Shown piece after piece: positions 43,062-50,867 of a DNA stretch of 64,000 nt. The notes beneath the pieces were generated by a model that was not told the origin of the DNA, made no database searches, and was given only the letters and a program-made list of their open reading frames with translations. The DNA comes from Roseiarcus sp963798015 (GTDB taxonomy: Bacteria; Pseudomonadota; Alphaproteobacteria; Rhizobiales; Beijerinckiaceae), in the NCBI GenBank assembly GCA_963798015.1, contig CAWCSA010000009.1, forward strand, positions 130,717 through 194,716, read 5' to 3'. Positions within the stretch are counted from its first letter, which is position 1. Each line of letters starts with the position of its first letter. A program made the position numbers and the translations under genes.

Positions 43062-43167
43062 CCCCCAAGGCAATCACATTCCGCCCAACCTGACTCCTCC
43101 CCAATCCACACAATCCAAAAATCCCTGCCCACCGTGACAAATCCGACTCACCCCCCTGGGCAGTTAC

Positions 43168-43445
43168 TAAAAATTTCTTCCTGTCTTCCACCCGCGGCGG
43201 CCTGTCCGACGCGCATCGCGTTTTTCTCCCCTACGGATGAGCTGCGCCTAATCCGGCCACGTAGAAACGTATACCACATGATTTGGTTTTTATCAAGCTC
43301 CGGTCGGTCAAGAATTTCGCAGGCGGGGTGGCGGTTTCAAGCCCGACTTGTCGGGTGGGGATCCGTTTGGGTGATCGATCCGATCCTCTCCGGCGGGCCT
43401 AGGAGAACTCAGCAGCCTGATCGCACGAAGGCGCACTACAGCGGC
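43168..43445. other. Gene-free stretch between the IS66 element and the desaturase promoter
   Basis: These ~280 bases, with the ~120 that follow up to the desaturase start, carry no recognised gene. The left part directly borders the IS66 end, and no remnant of a disrupted gene is evident. Confidence 0.45.
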
Positions 43446-43475
43446 TTGACGAAATAAAGTCTATTAATTTAGTAT
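43446..43475 (+). promoter_or_regulatory. Candidate sigma-70 promoter for the desaturase gene
   Basis: TTGACG at 43446 and TAGTAT at 43470 are separated by 18 bases inside a strongly AT-rich patch upstream of the desaturase. The -35 is close to consensus and the -10 is moderate. Position and direction fit transcription of the desaturase and PhnD-like genes. Confidence 0.4.
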
Positions 43476-43566
43476 ACAATAATGAAAACACTCGTGTACC
43501 CGGCGTTTAAGCTATCATCACTTCAGGCAAGTGATTCGCTGCGCGTCGGTTGAGGGGCCGCTGCTC

Positions 43567-44490
43567 GTGGAACTGGTGGAGCTTAAACCGCTCAGGCGCG
43601 GCCTCGAATGGCCGACCGCCCTACTTGCTTTCGCCATTTACGGGCTGTGGTTGCTGACTACGTTTTTCTATCGTGATCTGCCGTGGTGGGTTCTGACGCC
43701 GCTCGGCGCTTGGATCATTGCCTGGCAGTTGAACCTGCAGCACGAAACAATTCACGGCCACCCGACGCGGAATCGCCGCGTCAACGAAATGATCGGCCGT
43801 TGGCCCTTATCGCTGTGGCTTCCCTATTCGATCTACCGCTCGACGCATCTCGCTCATCATCGGGACGAGAATCTGACCGATCCGCTCGATGATCCCGAGA
43901 GCTATTACTGGGCGGACGGACAGTGGCGCGCGCTCGGGCCGCTCGGGCGCGCCCTCGTTGCCGCGCAGTCGACGCTTCTCGGGCGCATGATCCTCGGTCC
44001 GGCATGGACGATCGCGCGTTTCGTTCGCGGCCTGGCTCGCGACGTCTGGCGGGGCAAGGGCAACACGCGCGTGATCGTCGCGCGGCACCTCCTCGAATGC
44101 GTCGTCCTTCTCATCTGGGTGTTCGGCGCCTGCGGCATGCCGTTCTGGGTCTATATCGCGTGCTTTGTCTATCCCGGCGCGAGCCTCGCGGTGGTTCGCT
44201 CCTTCGCCGAGCATCGCGCCGAGCAGGAAGTCGGCAAGCGAACAGCGATTGTCGAGAACGCTCGAATTCTTGGGCCGCTTTTCCTGTTCAACAACCTGCA
44301 TGCGGCGCATCACCTTCGCGGCAGGCTGCCCTGGTATCAAATCCCGAAATTCTATCGCCTTAATCGCGCCGCCCTGATCGAGCGCAAAGGCGGCCTTGTC
44401 TACAACAGCTATCTCGACGTGGCGCGACGGTATCTCCTGACATCCCACCACCGCCCGATTCACCCAGGTTGGGACCAACGGGCCGCGTGA
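43567..44490 (+). CDS. Membrane fatty acid desaturase family protein
   Basis: This di-iron membrane desaturase/hydroxylase shows the three histidine boxes: HETIHGHPTR (HxxxH), STHLAHHRDENL (HxxHH) and NNLHAAHHLRG (HxxHH), separated by hydrophobic segments. Length is about 307 residues. It should introduce a double bond or hydroxyl into a lipid or carotenoid-like substrate at the membrane, but the specificity is unknown. GTG 43567 is proposed because GAGGGG lies 9 bases upstream; GTG 43531 gives 12 more residues. Its last 4 bases overlap the start of the PhnD-like gene, indicating translational coupling. Confidence 0.85.
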   Translation: MELVELKPLRRGLEWPTALLAFAIYGLWLLTTFFYRDLPWWVLTPLGAWIIAWQLNLQHETIHGHPTRNRRVNEMIGRWPLSLWLPYSIYRSTHLAHHRDENLTDPLDDPESYYWADGQWRALGPLGRALVAAQSTLLGRMILGPAWTIARFVRGLARDVWRGKGNTRVIVARHLLECVVLLIWVFGACGMPFWVYIACFVYPGASLAVVRSFAEHRAEQEVGKRTAIVENARILGPLFLFNNLHAAHHLRGRLPWYQIPKFYRLNRAALIERKGGLVYNSYLDVARRYLLTSHHRPIHPGWDQRAA

Positions 44491-45302
44491 GCGTCGACAC
44501 GCCGATCGCAATTTTGCCGATGTACGATTTTCCGTGGACCGCCGCGGCCAACGACGCGCTATGGGCCTCGATCGCCACTCGACTTGCCGAGGCTGGCGTT
44601 CAGGCGCCGATGGGGCTTACCCGAGACGGTGACCTCGCCGCGCTCTGGCGACATCCGGACCTTATCTTCGGCCAGACTTGTGGCTACCCTTACGTGACGG
44701 CTCTCGAAGAGACGGTCACGCTGATCGCCGCGCCAGAATATTCATTTCCCGGCTGCGAAGGCGCCTCGCACCGAAGCTTCATCATTGGCCGTGTGGACGC
44801 GCCGCGCCGAGCGCTTGATGAGTTTCGCGGGACGGCCGCCGCACTCAACGCGCATGACAGCAACACCGGCATGAATTTGTTTCGCGCGACGATTGCGCCG
44901 GTTGCAGGCGGCGCGCCCTTCTTCGCTTCGATCGCCGTCACGGGCTCGCATGAAGCGAGCGTGACCGCAGTCGCCGAGGGCGGCGCAGATCTCGCTTCAA
45001 TCGATTGCGTGAGCTTTGCGCTGCTGCGACGCGGCCGTCCCGAACTGATCAAGCGCGTCGCCATCGTCGCCGAGAGCCCGCTCTCGCCTTGCTTGCCGTT
45101 CATCGCGTCGGCCGGCCTTCCGGCGCGCACGATCGAGGCGATCCGCGAGGCGTTGTTCGCAGTGCTGGCCGCTCCGGACCTCGCCGACACACGTGTTGCG
45201 CTCGGTCTCATCGGCGCTCGCGTCGTTGCGCGAACCGATTATGATCGCGTGATCGCGCTTGAGCGCGACGCAGCGGCTAAGGGCTACCCGCGGCTCGGTT
45301 GA
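44487..45302 (+). CDS. PhnD-like substrate-binding domain protein without signal peptide
   Basis: This 271-residue type II periplasmic-binding-protein fold is of the PhnD/phosphate-phosphonate class. PIAILPMYDFPWTAAANDAL opens it, LIFGQTCGYPYVTALEETVT and ALNAHDSNTGMNLFRATIAP are the ligand-pocket segments, and ASIDCVSFALLRRGRPEL follows. Unlike exported PhnD proteins it begins directly with the first beta strand, with no signal peptide, so it is probably cytoplasmic. No ABC permease or ATPase gene is near. GTG 44487 overlaps the desaturase stop by 4 bases, so the pair is coupled. A TTG at 44469 would not add a signal peptide. Confidence 0.8.
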   Translation: MSVDTPIAILPMYDFPWTAAANDALWASIATRLAEAGVQAPMGLTRDGDLAALWRHPDLIFGQTCGYPYVTALEETVTLIAAPEYSFPGCEGASHRSFIIGRVDAPRRALDEFRGTAAALNAHDSNTGMNLFRATIAPVAGGAPFFASIAVTGSHEASVTAVAEGGADLASIDCVSFALLRRGRPELIKRVAIVAESPLSPCLPFIASAGLPARTIEAIREALFAVLAAPDLADTRVALGLIGARVVARTDYDRVIALERDAAAKGYPRLG

Positions 45303-45386
45303 GCGAAATGCGAACCGAAACGATCCCGCGCGTAAGGCTCGTCGGCCATGACGCTTTCCTCACGCGCTTTCTGTTTCGTGTGAGTG

Positions 45387-46556
45387 TCAAGTCTCCGCGA
45401 TGCCGCCGAGATCGCCGGCCTGCGCGCCCCCCTCGCGACCATGCGGCAGCGCGAGATACTCGGTCGAGCGCATCTCATGCAGACGGGAGGCGGCGCGCCC
45501 GAATTCGAACGCCTCCGCGCCTTCGGCGCCCGAATAGAGCGCCTCCGGTTCCCCCGCCGCCGATGCGATCAGCTTGACGCGCATGTCGTAGAGCGCATCG
45601 ATCAGGATGATGAAGCGCTTCGCCTCGTTCCGCTCGCCGGCGTCGATCACGGGGATGCGGTCGAGCACAAGGGTGTGAAAGCGTTGCGCGAGCTTGAGAT
45701 AATCAGCCGCGCCGAGCGGGCGCCGGCAAAGCGCATCGAAATCGAAACGCGCGACGCCATCGATCGCCTGCGGCACGTCGAGATGGCGGCCGAGCAGGTC
45801 GATGTGGGCCGGCTCGCCGCGCTCGTGGCCGGTCAGAGTCAGGAACGCCGCGTCGAGCGCGGCATCTGCTTTTGGCCCGAGCGGGGTATAGTAGACCGGC
45901 GCGCGCTGAAGCTTCTCGAGCCGGTAGTCGGTGCGAGCGTTGAGCTCAATCTTTTCTAGCCGCTCTTTTATGAGCGCGATGAACGGCAAGAACAGCGCGC
46001 GATTGAGCCCGTCCTTGTAGAGGTCGTCGGGCGCAACATTCGAGGTCGCGACCACCACGACGCCGGCGGCGAAGAGGGCTGTGAACAGCCGGCTCAAAAT
46101 CATCGCGTCCGCAATGTCGCGCACCGAAAACTCGTCGAAGCAAAGAAGCGAGGCTTCACGCGCCAGATCGGCTGCGACCGGCGCGATCGGGTCTTCGCCC
46201 GTGACCTCGCCGCGCTTGCGCGCCTGACGCCATTGATTGAGGCGTGCATGCACATCGGCCATGAAAGCGTGAAAATGCGCGCGCCGCTTGGTCGGCCCCT
46301 CGGCCGCGTCGAAAAACATATCCATCAGCATCGTCTTGCCGCGGCCAACGGGCCCGTGGATGTAAAGACCGCGCGGCGGCTCAGCCGACTTCGCGCCAAA
46401 GAGCCTTGAGAGGCCGCTCGGCTTTCCCTCCGCTTTGTAGCCTTTCAGTTCGACCGCAAGCGCGTCGAGCTCGCCGACAAGCTTCGCCTGAGCGGCGTCG
46501 AATTCGAAGCTGCGCTCGGAGACGAGCGCGCGATAACGATCAGCGATAGAGGTCAA
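45387..46556 (-). CDS. zapE: Cell division protein ZapE (AFG1-like ATPase)
   Basis: This AFG1/LACE1-type P-loop ATPase modulates Z-ring behaviour in bacteria. GLYIHGPVGRGKTMLMDMFF is Walker A, LLCFDEFSVRDIADAMILSR is Walker B with the downstream sensor, and VVVVATSNVAPDDLYKDGLN is the second sensor region. RFIILIDALYDMRVKLIASA is the family C-terminal segment. Length is 389 residues. The start is TTG 46556 with AAGGGG 5 bases upstream. It is convergent with the PhnD-like gene. Confidence 0.93.
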   Translation of the reverse strand: MTSIADRYRALVSERSFEFDAAQAKLVGELDALAVELKGYKAEGKPSGLSRLFGAKSAEPPRGLYIHGPVGRGKTMLMDMFFDAAEGPTKRRAHFHAFMADVHARLNQWRQARKRGEVTGEDPIAPVAADLAREASLLCFDEFSVRDIADAMILSRLFTALFAAGVVVVATSNVAPDDLYKDGLNRALFLPFIALIKERLEKIELNARTDYRLEKLQRAPVYYTPLGPKADAALDAAFLTLTGHERGEPAHIDLLGRHLDVPQAIDGVARFDFDALCRRPLGAADYLKLAQRFHTLVLDRIPVIDAGERNEAKRFIILIDALYDMRVKLIASAAGEPEALYSGAEGAEAFEFGRAASRLHEMRSTEYLALPHGREGGAQAGDLGGIAET

Positions 46557-46561
46557 CGGCG

Positions 46562-46733
46562 CGCCCCTTCTGCCCCCGGGAGAAGGTCGCCGGCCATAGG
46601 CGCGTCCGAAAGGACGCCCGTCCTCCCCGACCGGCTATCGCCGGTCGGATGAGGGTCTTCGTGCTGACAGCGAGCCCTCACCTACGACCCCTCTCCCCGC
46701 GGGAGAGGGGAGACGCCAATTGAACCCGGAGGG
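46562..46733. repeat. Interspersed palindromic repeat, copy C, between zapE and polA
   Basis: This compound element contains CCTTCTGCCCCCGGGAGAAGG, a central ACCGGCTATCGCCGGT hairpin, and CCCTCTCCCCGCGGGAGAGGG. It has the same parts as copies A (8839) and B (19531) with a longer middle, and fills the gap between polA and zapE, both on the minus strand. The hairpins could reduce read-through. Confidence 0.72.
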
Positions 46734-49700
46734 CTAATGCGCCTCTTCCCAGTTCTGCGCCGCGCGCGCGTCAACCCTGAGCGGCACATGCAACCGGACC
46801 GCCGGCTCCGGCGCGTCGACCATCACCTTGGCGACGACAGGCAAGGTCGCCTCGACTTCCTCGTCCGCCGTCTCGAACACCAGTTCGTCATGGACCGTGA
46901 GCAGCATCTGCGCGCTCAAGCCGGCTTTCGTAAGCGCGTCGTCCATACGGACCATCGCGCGGCGGATGATGTCGGCGGCCGTACCCTGCAGGGGCGCATT
47001 GATGGCGGCGCGCTCGTTGAAGGCGCGCTCCGAAGGGTTGGAGGCGTTGATGCGTGGATAGTGGCACTTGCGGCCGAAAAGCGTCGTCACATAGCCGTTG
47101 GCGCGCGCGACCTTCTTGGTCGCTTCCATGTAGTCGCGAATGCCCGGGAAGCGCTCGAAATATTTCTTGATGTAGTCGCCGGCCTCGTTGCGGGCGATGC
47201 TGAGCTGGTTGGCGAGGCCAAAAGCCGAAATGCCATAAATGATGCCGAAATTGATCGCCTTCGCGCGACGTCGGACTTCGCTCGGCATGCCCTCGATCGG
47301 CACGCCGAACATTTCCGAGGCGGTCATCGCGTGAATGTCGAGTTCGTCGGCAAAGGCGCGCTTGAGCGCCGGAATGTCGGCCAGATGCGCGAGGAGTCTC
47401 AGCTCGATCTGGCTATAGTCGGCCGAGATGAGCTTACGCCCTTCAGGCGCGATGAAGGCGCGCCGGATCTTGCGCCCCTCCTCGGTGCGGATCGGAATGT
47501 TCTGTAAGTTGGGTTCAGACGACGACAGGCGTCCGGTCGTGGTCGAAGCGAGCGCGTAAGCCGTGTGGACGCGGCCGGTCGAGGGGTTGACGAAGCCCGG
47601 CAGCGCGTCGGTGTAGGTCGACTTGAGCTTGGCGATCTGTCGCCACTCAAGCACGCGCGCGGGCAATTGATGGCCCTCGGCGGCGAGGTCTTCGAGCACG
47701 CTCGCGGTCGTCGACCACGCCCCGGTCGCGGTCTTCTTGCCGCCGGGCAGGCCCATCTGTCCGAACAGAATGTCGCCAAGCTGTTTCGGCGAGCCGGGAT
47801 TGAAAGGCGCGCCGACAATTTCGTTGATCTCCGCCTCGAGCCCGGCCATCCGCTGCGCAAACTCGCCGGTCATGCGCGACAGGATGTTGCGGTCGATCGC
47901 GATCCCGCGCCGCTCCATGCGCGCCAAAACCTCGATGAGAGGACGCTCGAGCCGCTCGTAGACCGTGGTCATCCGCTCGGCCACGATGCGCGGCTGCAAC
48001 ACACGCCGCAGACGCAAGGCGATGTCCGCTTTCTCCGCTCCGTATTCGCAGGCCTTCTCGATCGGCGCGCGGGCGAGCCCAAGGAAATTGCGGCCCGAGC
48101 CGGCGACTTCGCCAAGCGGAATGGGCTTATGGCCGAGAAAGCGTTGGGAGAGCGTATCGATGCTGTGGTCGTCGCCAGTCGCGCCCGCGTCGAGCGTGTA
48201 CGAGAGCAGCATCGAATCGTCGATCGGCGCGACGCGGATGCCGCGCATCGTCAGCACATGCATGGCGAACTTGAGGTCGTGGCCGACCTTGAGCACGCCC
48301 GGCAACTCGAGTAGCGGCTTCAGGAGCGCGATCGCTTCCACTTCCGCGATCTGGTTGGGCGCAAGGCCGGCGCCGTTGAACAGATCGTCGGCTCCCGTCT
48401 TGTGTCCGATCGGGATGTAACAGGCCTCTCCTGGCTTGACCGCCAGCGAGAGGCCGATGAGCTCGCCTTGCAGGGGGTCGGCCGAGTTCGTTTCGGCGTC
48501 GATGGCGACGACGCCCTCATCCTCGGCGCGCGCGATCCATGCGCTGAGCTCGGCTGCTGTGCGTACGATCTTGTAGGCCGTGCGATCGATCGGCGCGCGC
48601 GCATCTTTTGCCCGCGCCGCGGCGAGGTCAGCGGGCGCAGTTCCCTGCGACGCAGCCTTCGGCTCGCGCGGCGCGGGAGCAGGAACCGCCGCACTCGGAG
48701 AGGCGCCTTCCGCCGGCGCTTCTCCTTCTCGTTCCAACAGCGCCACGCCCTTCCCGCCCGGCCACGCGGCGGGTCCGACGAAGCGCGGGTCCGGCTCGAT
48801 CGATCCCATGTCGACGCCGCAGATCTCAGCGACGCGGCGGGTCAGAGTCGTAAGCTCCATCGCCTTGAAAAACGAGATCAGCCGCTTGCCATCGAGCTCC
48901 GGCGTCGCGAGGATCTCGAGCGGCGTCTCGACCGGCACGTCGCGGTCCAAAGTGACGAGCTCTTTCGACACCCGGATAAGCTTGACAGTGTCTGGATTGG
49001 TCAGCGCTTCGCGGCGCTTGGGCTGTTTGATCTCGCCCGCGCGCGCGAGCAGCGTCTCGAGGTCGCCGTATTCGGTGATGAGCTGGGCTGCGGTCTTGAG
49101 CCCGATGCCGGGCGCGCCCGGCACATTGTCGGTTGAATCGCCAGCGAGCGCCTGGACGTCCACCACCCTGTCCGGGCCGACGCCGAAATATTCCTTGACC
49201 TCGTCCGGACCGAATCGCCGCTCCTCGCGAGAGCCTGCAACCCCGGCTTGGCCGGAAGCGGGGTCGTACATCGACACACCCGGCTCGACGAGCTGCATGA
49301 GATCCTTGTCGGCCGAGACGATGAGCACGTCGGCGCCGGCCTGGCGCGCTTGGCGCGCGTAGGTGGCGATGATGTCGTCGGCCTCGTAGCGACTCTGCTC
49401 GATCGGGACCATGCCGAAGGCCGAGACGGTCGCGCGCATCAGGGGAAATTGTGGCTTGAGTTCCTCGGGAGGATCTTTCCGGTGCGCCTTGTAGGCCGGG
49501 TAGATGTCTCTCCGGAAGGAATTCTCCGTCTTGTCGAAGATCATCGCGAGATGGGTCGGCTTGTGGCCGCCCGCTCCGTCGCGAATGAACTGCAGCACTT
49601 TGGTGGCGAACAGCCGGATCCCGCCGATGGGCAGGCGGTCGACACGGTAGTTGTATTGCTGGGGCTGCTTGATCGATTGATAATAGGCGCGGAAGACAAA

Positions 49701-49763
49701 CGACGAGCCGTCGATGAGAAAAACGTGGTCGCCGGGGCCGACCGGGCGATGGGGCTGGGTCAT
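46734..49763 (-). CDS. polA: DNA polymerase I
   Basis: This ~1009-residue family A polymerase has three parts. The N-terminal 5'-nuclease starts at HVFLIDGSSFVFRAYYQSI, with QSRYEADDIIATYARQA and SADKDLMQLVEPGVSMYDP. The middle 3'-5' exonuclease fold has AIDAETNSADPL (Asp422 and Glu424 of DxE kept), but the metal Asp in GHDLKFAMHVL is Ala500 and that in EYGAEKADI is Lys578. The polymerase domain has intact motifs A (LISADYSQIELRLLAHLA), B (RRRAKAINFGIIYG) and C (LLTVHDELVFE). An ~80-residue Ala/Pro linker precedes the exonuclease fold. ATG 49763 is chosen from family N-termini. It serves Okazaki fragment maturation and repair; proofreading is probably lost. Confidence 0.95.
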   Translation of the reverse strand: MTQPHRPVGPGDHVFLIDGSSFVFRAYYQSIKQPQQYNYRVDRLPIGGIRLFATKVLQFIRDGAGGHKPTHLAMIFDKTENSFRRDIYPAYKAHRKDPPEELKPQFPLMRATVSAFGMVPIEQSRYEADDIIATYARQARQAGADVLIVSADKDLMQLVEPGVSMYDPASGQAGVAGSREERRFGPDEVKEYFGVGPDRVVDVQALAGDSTDNVPGAPGIGLKTAAQLITEYGDLETLLARAGEIKQPKRREALTNPDTVKLIRVSKELVTLDRDVPVETPLEILATPELDGKRLISFFKAMELTTLTRRVAEICGVDMGSIEPDPRFVGPAAWPGGKGVALLEREGEAPAEGASPSAAVPAPAPREPKAASQGTAPADLAAARAKDARAPIDRTAYKIVRTAAELSAWIARAEDEGVVAIDAETNSADPLQGELIGLSLAVKPGEACYIPIGHKTGADDLFNGAGLAPNQIAEVEAIALLKPLLELPGVLKVGHDLKFAMHVLTMRGIRVAPIDDSMLLSYTLDAGATGDDHSIDTLSQRFLGHKPIPLGEVAGSGRNFLGLARAPIEKACEYGAEKADIALRLRRVLQPRIVAERMTTVYERLERPLIEVLARMERRGIAIDRNILSRMTGEFAQRMAGLEAEINEIVGAPFNPGSPKQLGDILFGQMGLPGGKKTATGAWSTTASVLEDLAAEGHQLPARVLEWRQIAKLKSTYTDALPGFVNPSTGRVHTAYALASTTTGRLSSSEPNLQNIPIRTEEGRKIRRAFIAPEGRKLISADYSQIELRLLAHLADIPALKRAFADELDIHAMTASEMFGVPIEGMPSEVRRRAKAINFGIIYGISAFGLANQLSIARNEAGDYIKKYFERFPGIRDYMEATKKVARANGYVTTLFGRKCHYPRINASNPSERAFNERAAINAPLQGTAADIIRRAMVRMDDALTKAGLSAQMLLTVHDELVFETADEEVEATLPVVAKVMVDAPEPAVRLHVPLRVDARAAQNWEEAH

Positions 49764-49872
49764 GGCCTTCACATAAGCGATGCGGCCTCCGAGCGCCATC
49801 GTGGGCCGCCGAAGGGGCGGCGCGTGAAGGGCGAAATCCACTGGATTGCGAACAGAAAAAGAGGCGATGGCA

Positions 49873-50649
49873 ATGGCGAGCGATAATTCTGGAACACTGG
49901 CGCTGTTGATCGATGGCGACAACGCCTCGCCTAAGATCGTTGTCGGCCTCATGGCCGAGATCGCCAATTATGGCGTGGCGAGCGTCAAGCGCATCTATGG
50001 CGACTGGACCGGCCCCAATCTGAAGGGCTGGAAGGAATGCCTGCTCGAACATTCAATTCAGCCGGTCCAGCAGTTCGCCTACACGACCGGCAAGAACGCG
50101 ACCGATGGCGCAATGATCATCGACGCCATGGACCTGCTCTATACCGGCCGCTTCTCCGGCTTTTGCATCGTCTCGAGCGACAGCGACTTTGCTCGCCTCG
50201 CCGCCCGCATCCGTGAGCAGGGCGTGACCGTCTATGGTTTTGGCGAACGCAAGACGCCCCGCCCCTTCATCACCGCTTGCGACAAGTTCGTTTATTTCGA
50301 CGTGCTCAACGCGCCCGGCGAACAGAAGGAAGCGGAAGCCCCCGCCGCGCCAAAGGCGGCGGCGGCCAAACCCGCGCCAGCCAAGGCGGCTCTGGATCGC
50401 GTGGCGCTCGATATGCTCGCCAAGGCCGTGACGGCCACGGCCGACGAGGACGGCCGCGCCAATCTCGGCCGCGTTGGCGCGCATCTGGCGAAACAGTCTC
50501 CCGACTTCGACCCGCGCAACTATGGCTTTCCGCGCCTCTCCAATCTGGTCGAAGCGTCCGGCATCGCAATGGTCGAGCGAACTGGAGACAATCAGAAAAT
50601 CATCACGGTTCGCCTCAAGGGCGAGACACCCGCACGGCCCCCGAAATAG
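49873..50649 (+). CDS. NYN domain and OST-HTH/LOTUS domain protein (LabA/DUF88-like)
   Basis: The N-terminal ~150 residues form a NYN (PIN-like) nuclease domain: ALLIDGDNASPKIVVGLM, RIYGDWTGPNLKGWKE, GKNATDGAMIIDAMDLLY and VSSDSDFARLAARIREQG together carry the acidic residues of the metal site. An Ala/Pro/Lys-rich linker follows. The C-terminal ~75 residues (ANLGRVGAHLAKQSPDFDPR, then NYGFPRLSNLVEASG) match the LOTUS/OST-HTH RNA-binding domain. An RNA-processing role is likely, target unknown. ATG 49873 has GAGG 8 bases upstream; ATG 49867 is too close. It is divergent from polA. Confidence 0.88.
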   Translation: MASDNSGTLALLIDGDNASPKIVVGLMAEIANYGVASVKRIYGDWTGPNLKGWKECLLEHSIQPVQQFAYTTGKNATDGAMIIDAMDLLYTGRFSGFCIVSSDSDFARLAARIREQGVTVYGFGERKTPRPFITACDKFVYFDVLNAPGEQKEAEAPAAPKAAAAKPAPAKAALDRVALDMLAKAVTATADEDGRANLGRVGAHLAKQSPDFDPRNYGFPRLSNLVEASGIAMVERTGDNQKIITVRLKGETPARPPK

Positions 50650-50650
50650 G

Positions 50651-50740
50651 CGCCGGTGGCAAAATCGTCTTCATCGCTGACCTTATAGGCGACGGCGTCA
50701 TGGGATCGACGGCAATTCATTCGGGCGCGTCGATGTCATC
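50651..50740 (+). pseudogene. Decayed partial copy of the downstream beta-propeller gene
   Basis: About 85-90 bases here align with 51708-51800 inside the YVTN gene. Shared blocks include ATCGTCTTCATCGC/ATCTTCTTCATCGC, GGCGACGGCGTCATGG and GATCGACGGC. One base is missing after CATGG relative to the downstream gene, which breaks the frame, and there are scattered substitutions. It reads KIVFIADLIGDGVM before the break. It is the remnant of a paralogue or of a partial duplication. Confidence 0.8.
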
Positions 50741-50867
50741 AGGGCCCGCATCGGCGCTTCCGGTCTTGCCGTTCATCGAACAGTCATTGTTGCGATTGCA
50801 GGTTCCGCTTTTCGAAGTTGCGCCGAATCAATTGTCGACCGGCGGACTCGATGGAGAAGGGCAGGGG

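Larger units (their letters stand above)
40393..43167 (-). mobile_element. IS66-family (ISBst12-type) insertion sequence, interrupted by an ISAs1 element
   Basis: Terminal inverted repeats GTAACTGCCCAG (40393-40404) and CTGGGCAGTTAC (43156-43167) bound the element. The flanks CAAAAATT and TAAAAATT fit an 8-bp target duplication with one mismatch. Without the inner ISAs1 and its duplicated 10 bp, the element is 1531 bp and carries one transposase gene, the size and content of the ISBst12 subgroup (no tnpA/tnpB). It lies between the GNAT and desaturase genes. Confidence 0.85.

Noticed and set aside
41769..43457. 562-codon plus-strand frame across the IS66 transposase
   Set aside because: The minus-strand DDE transposase with conserved motifs explains the region. 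The plus-strand frame is its shadow and runs through the IS end.
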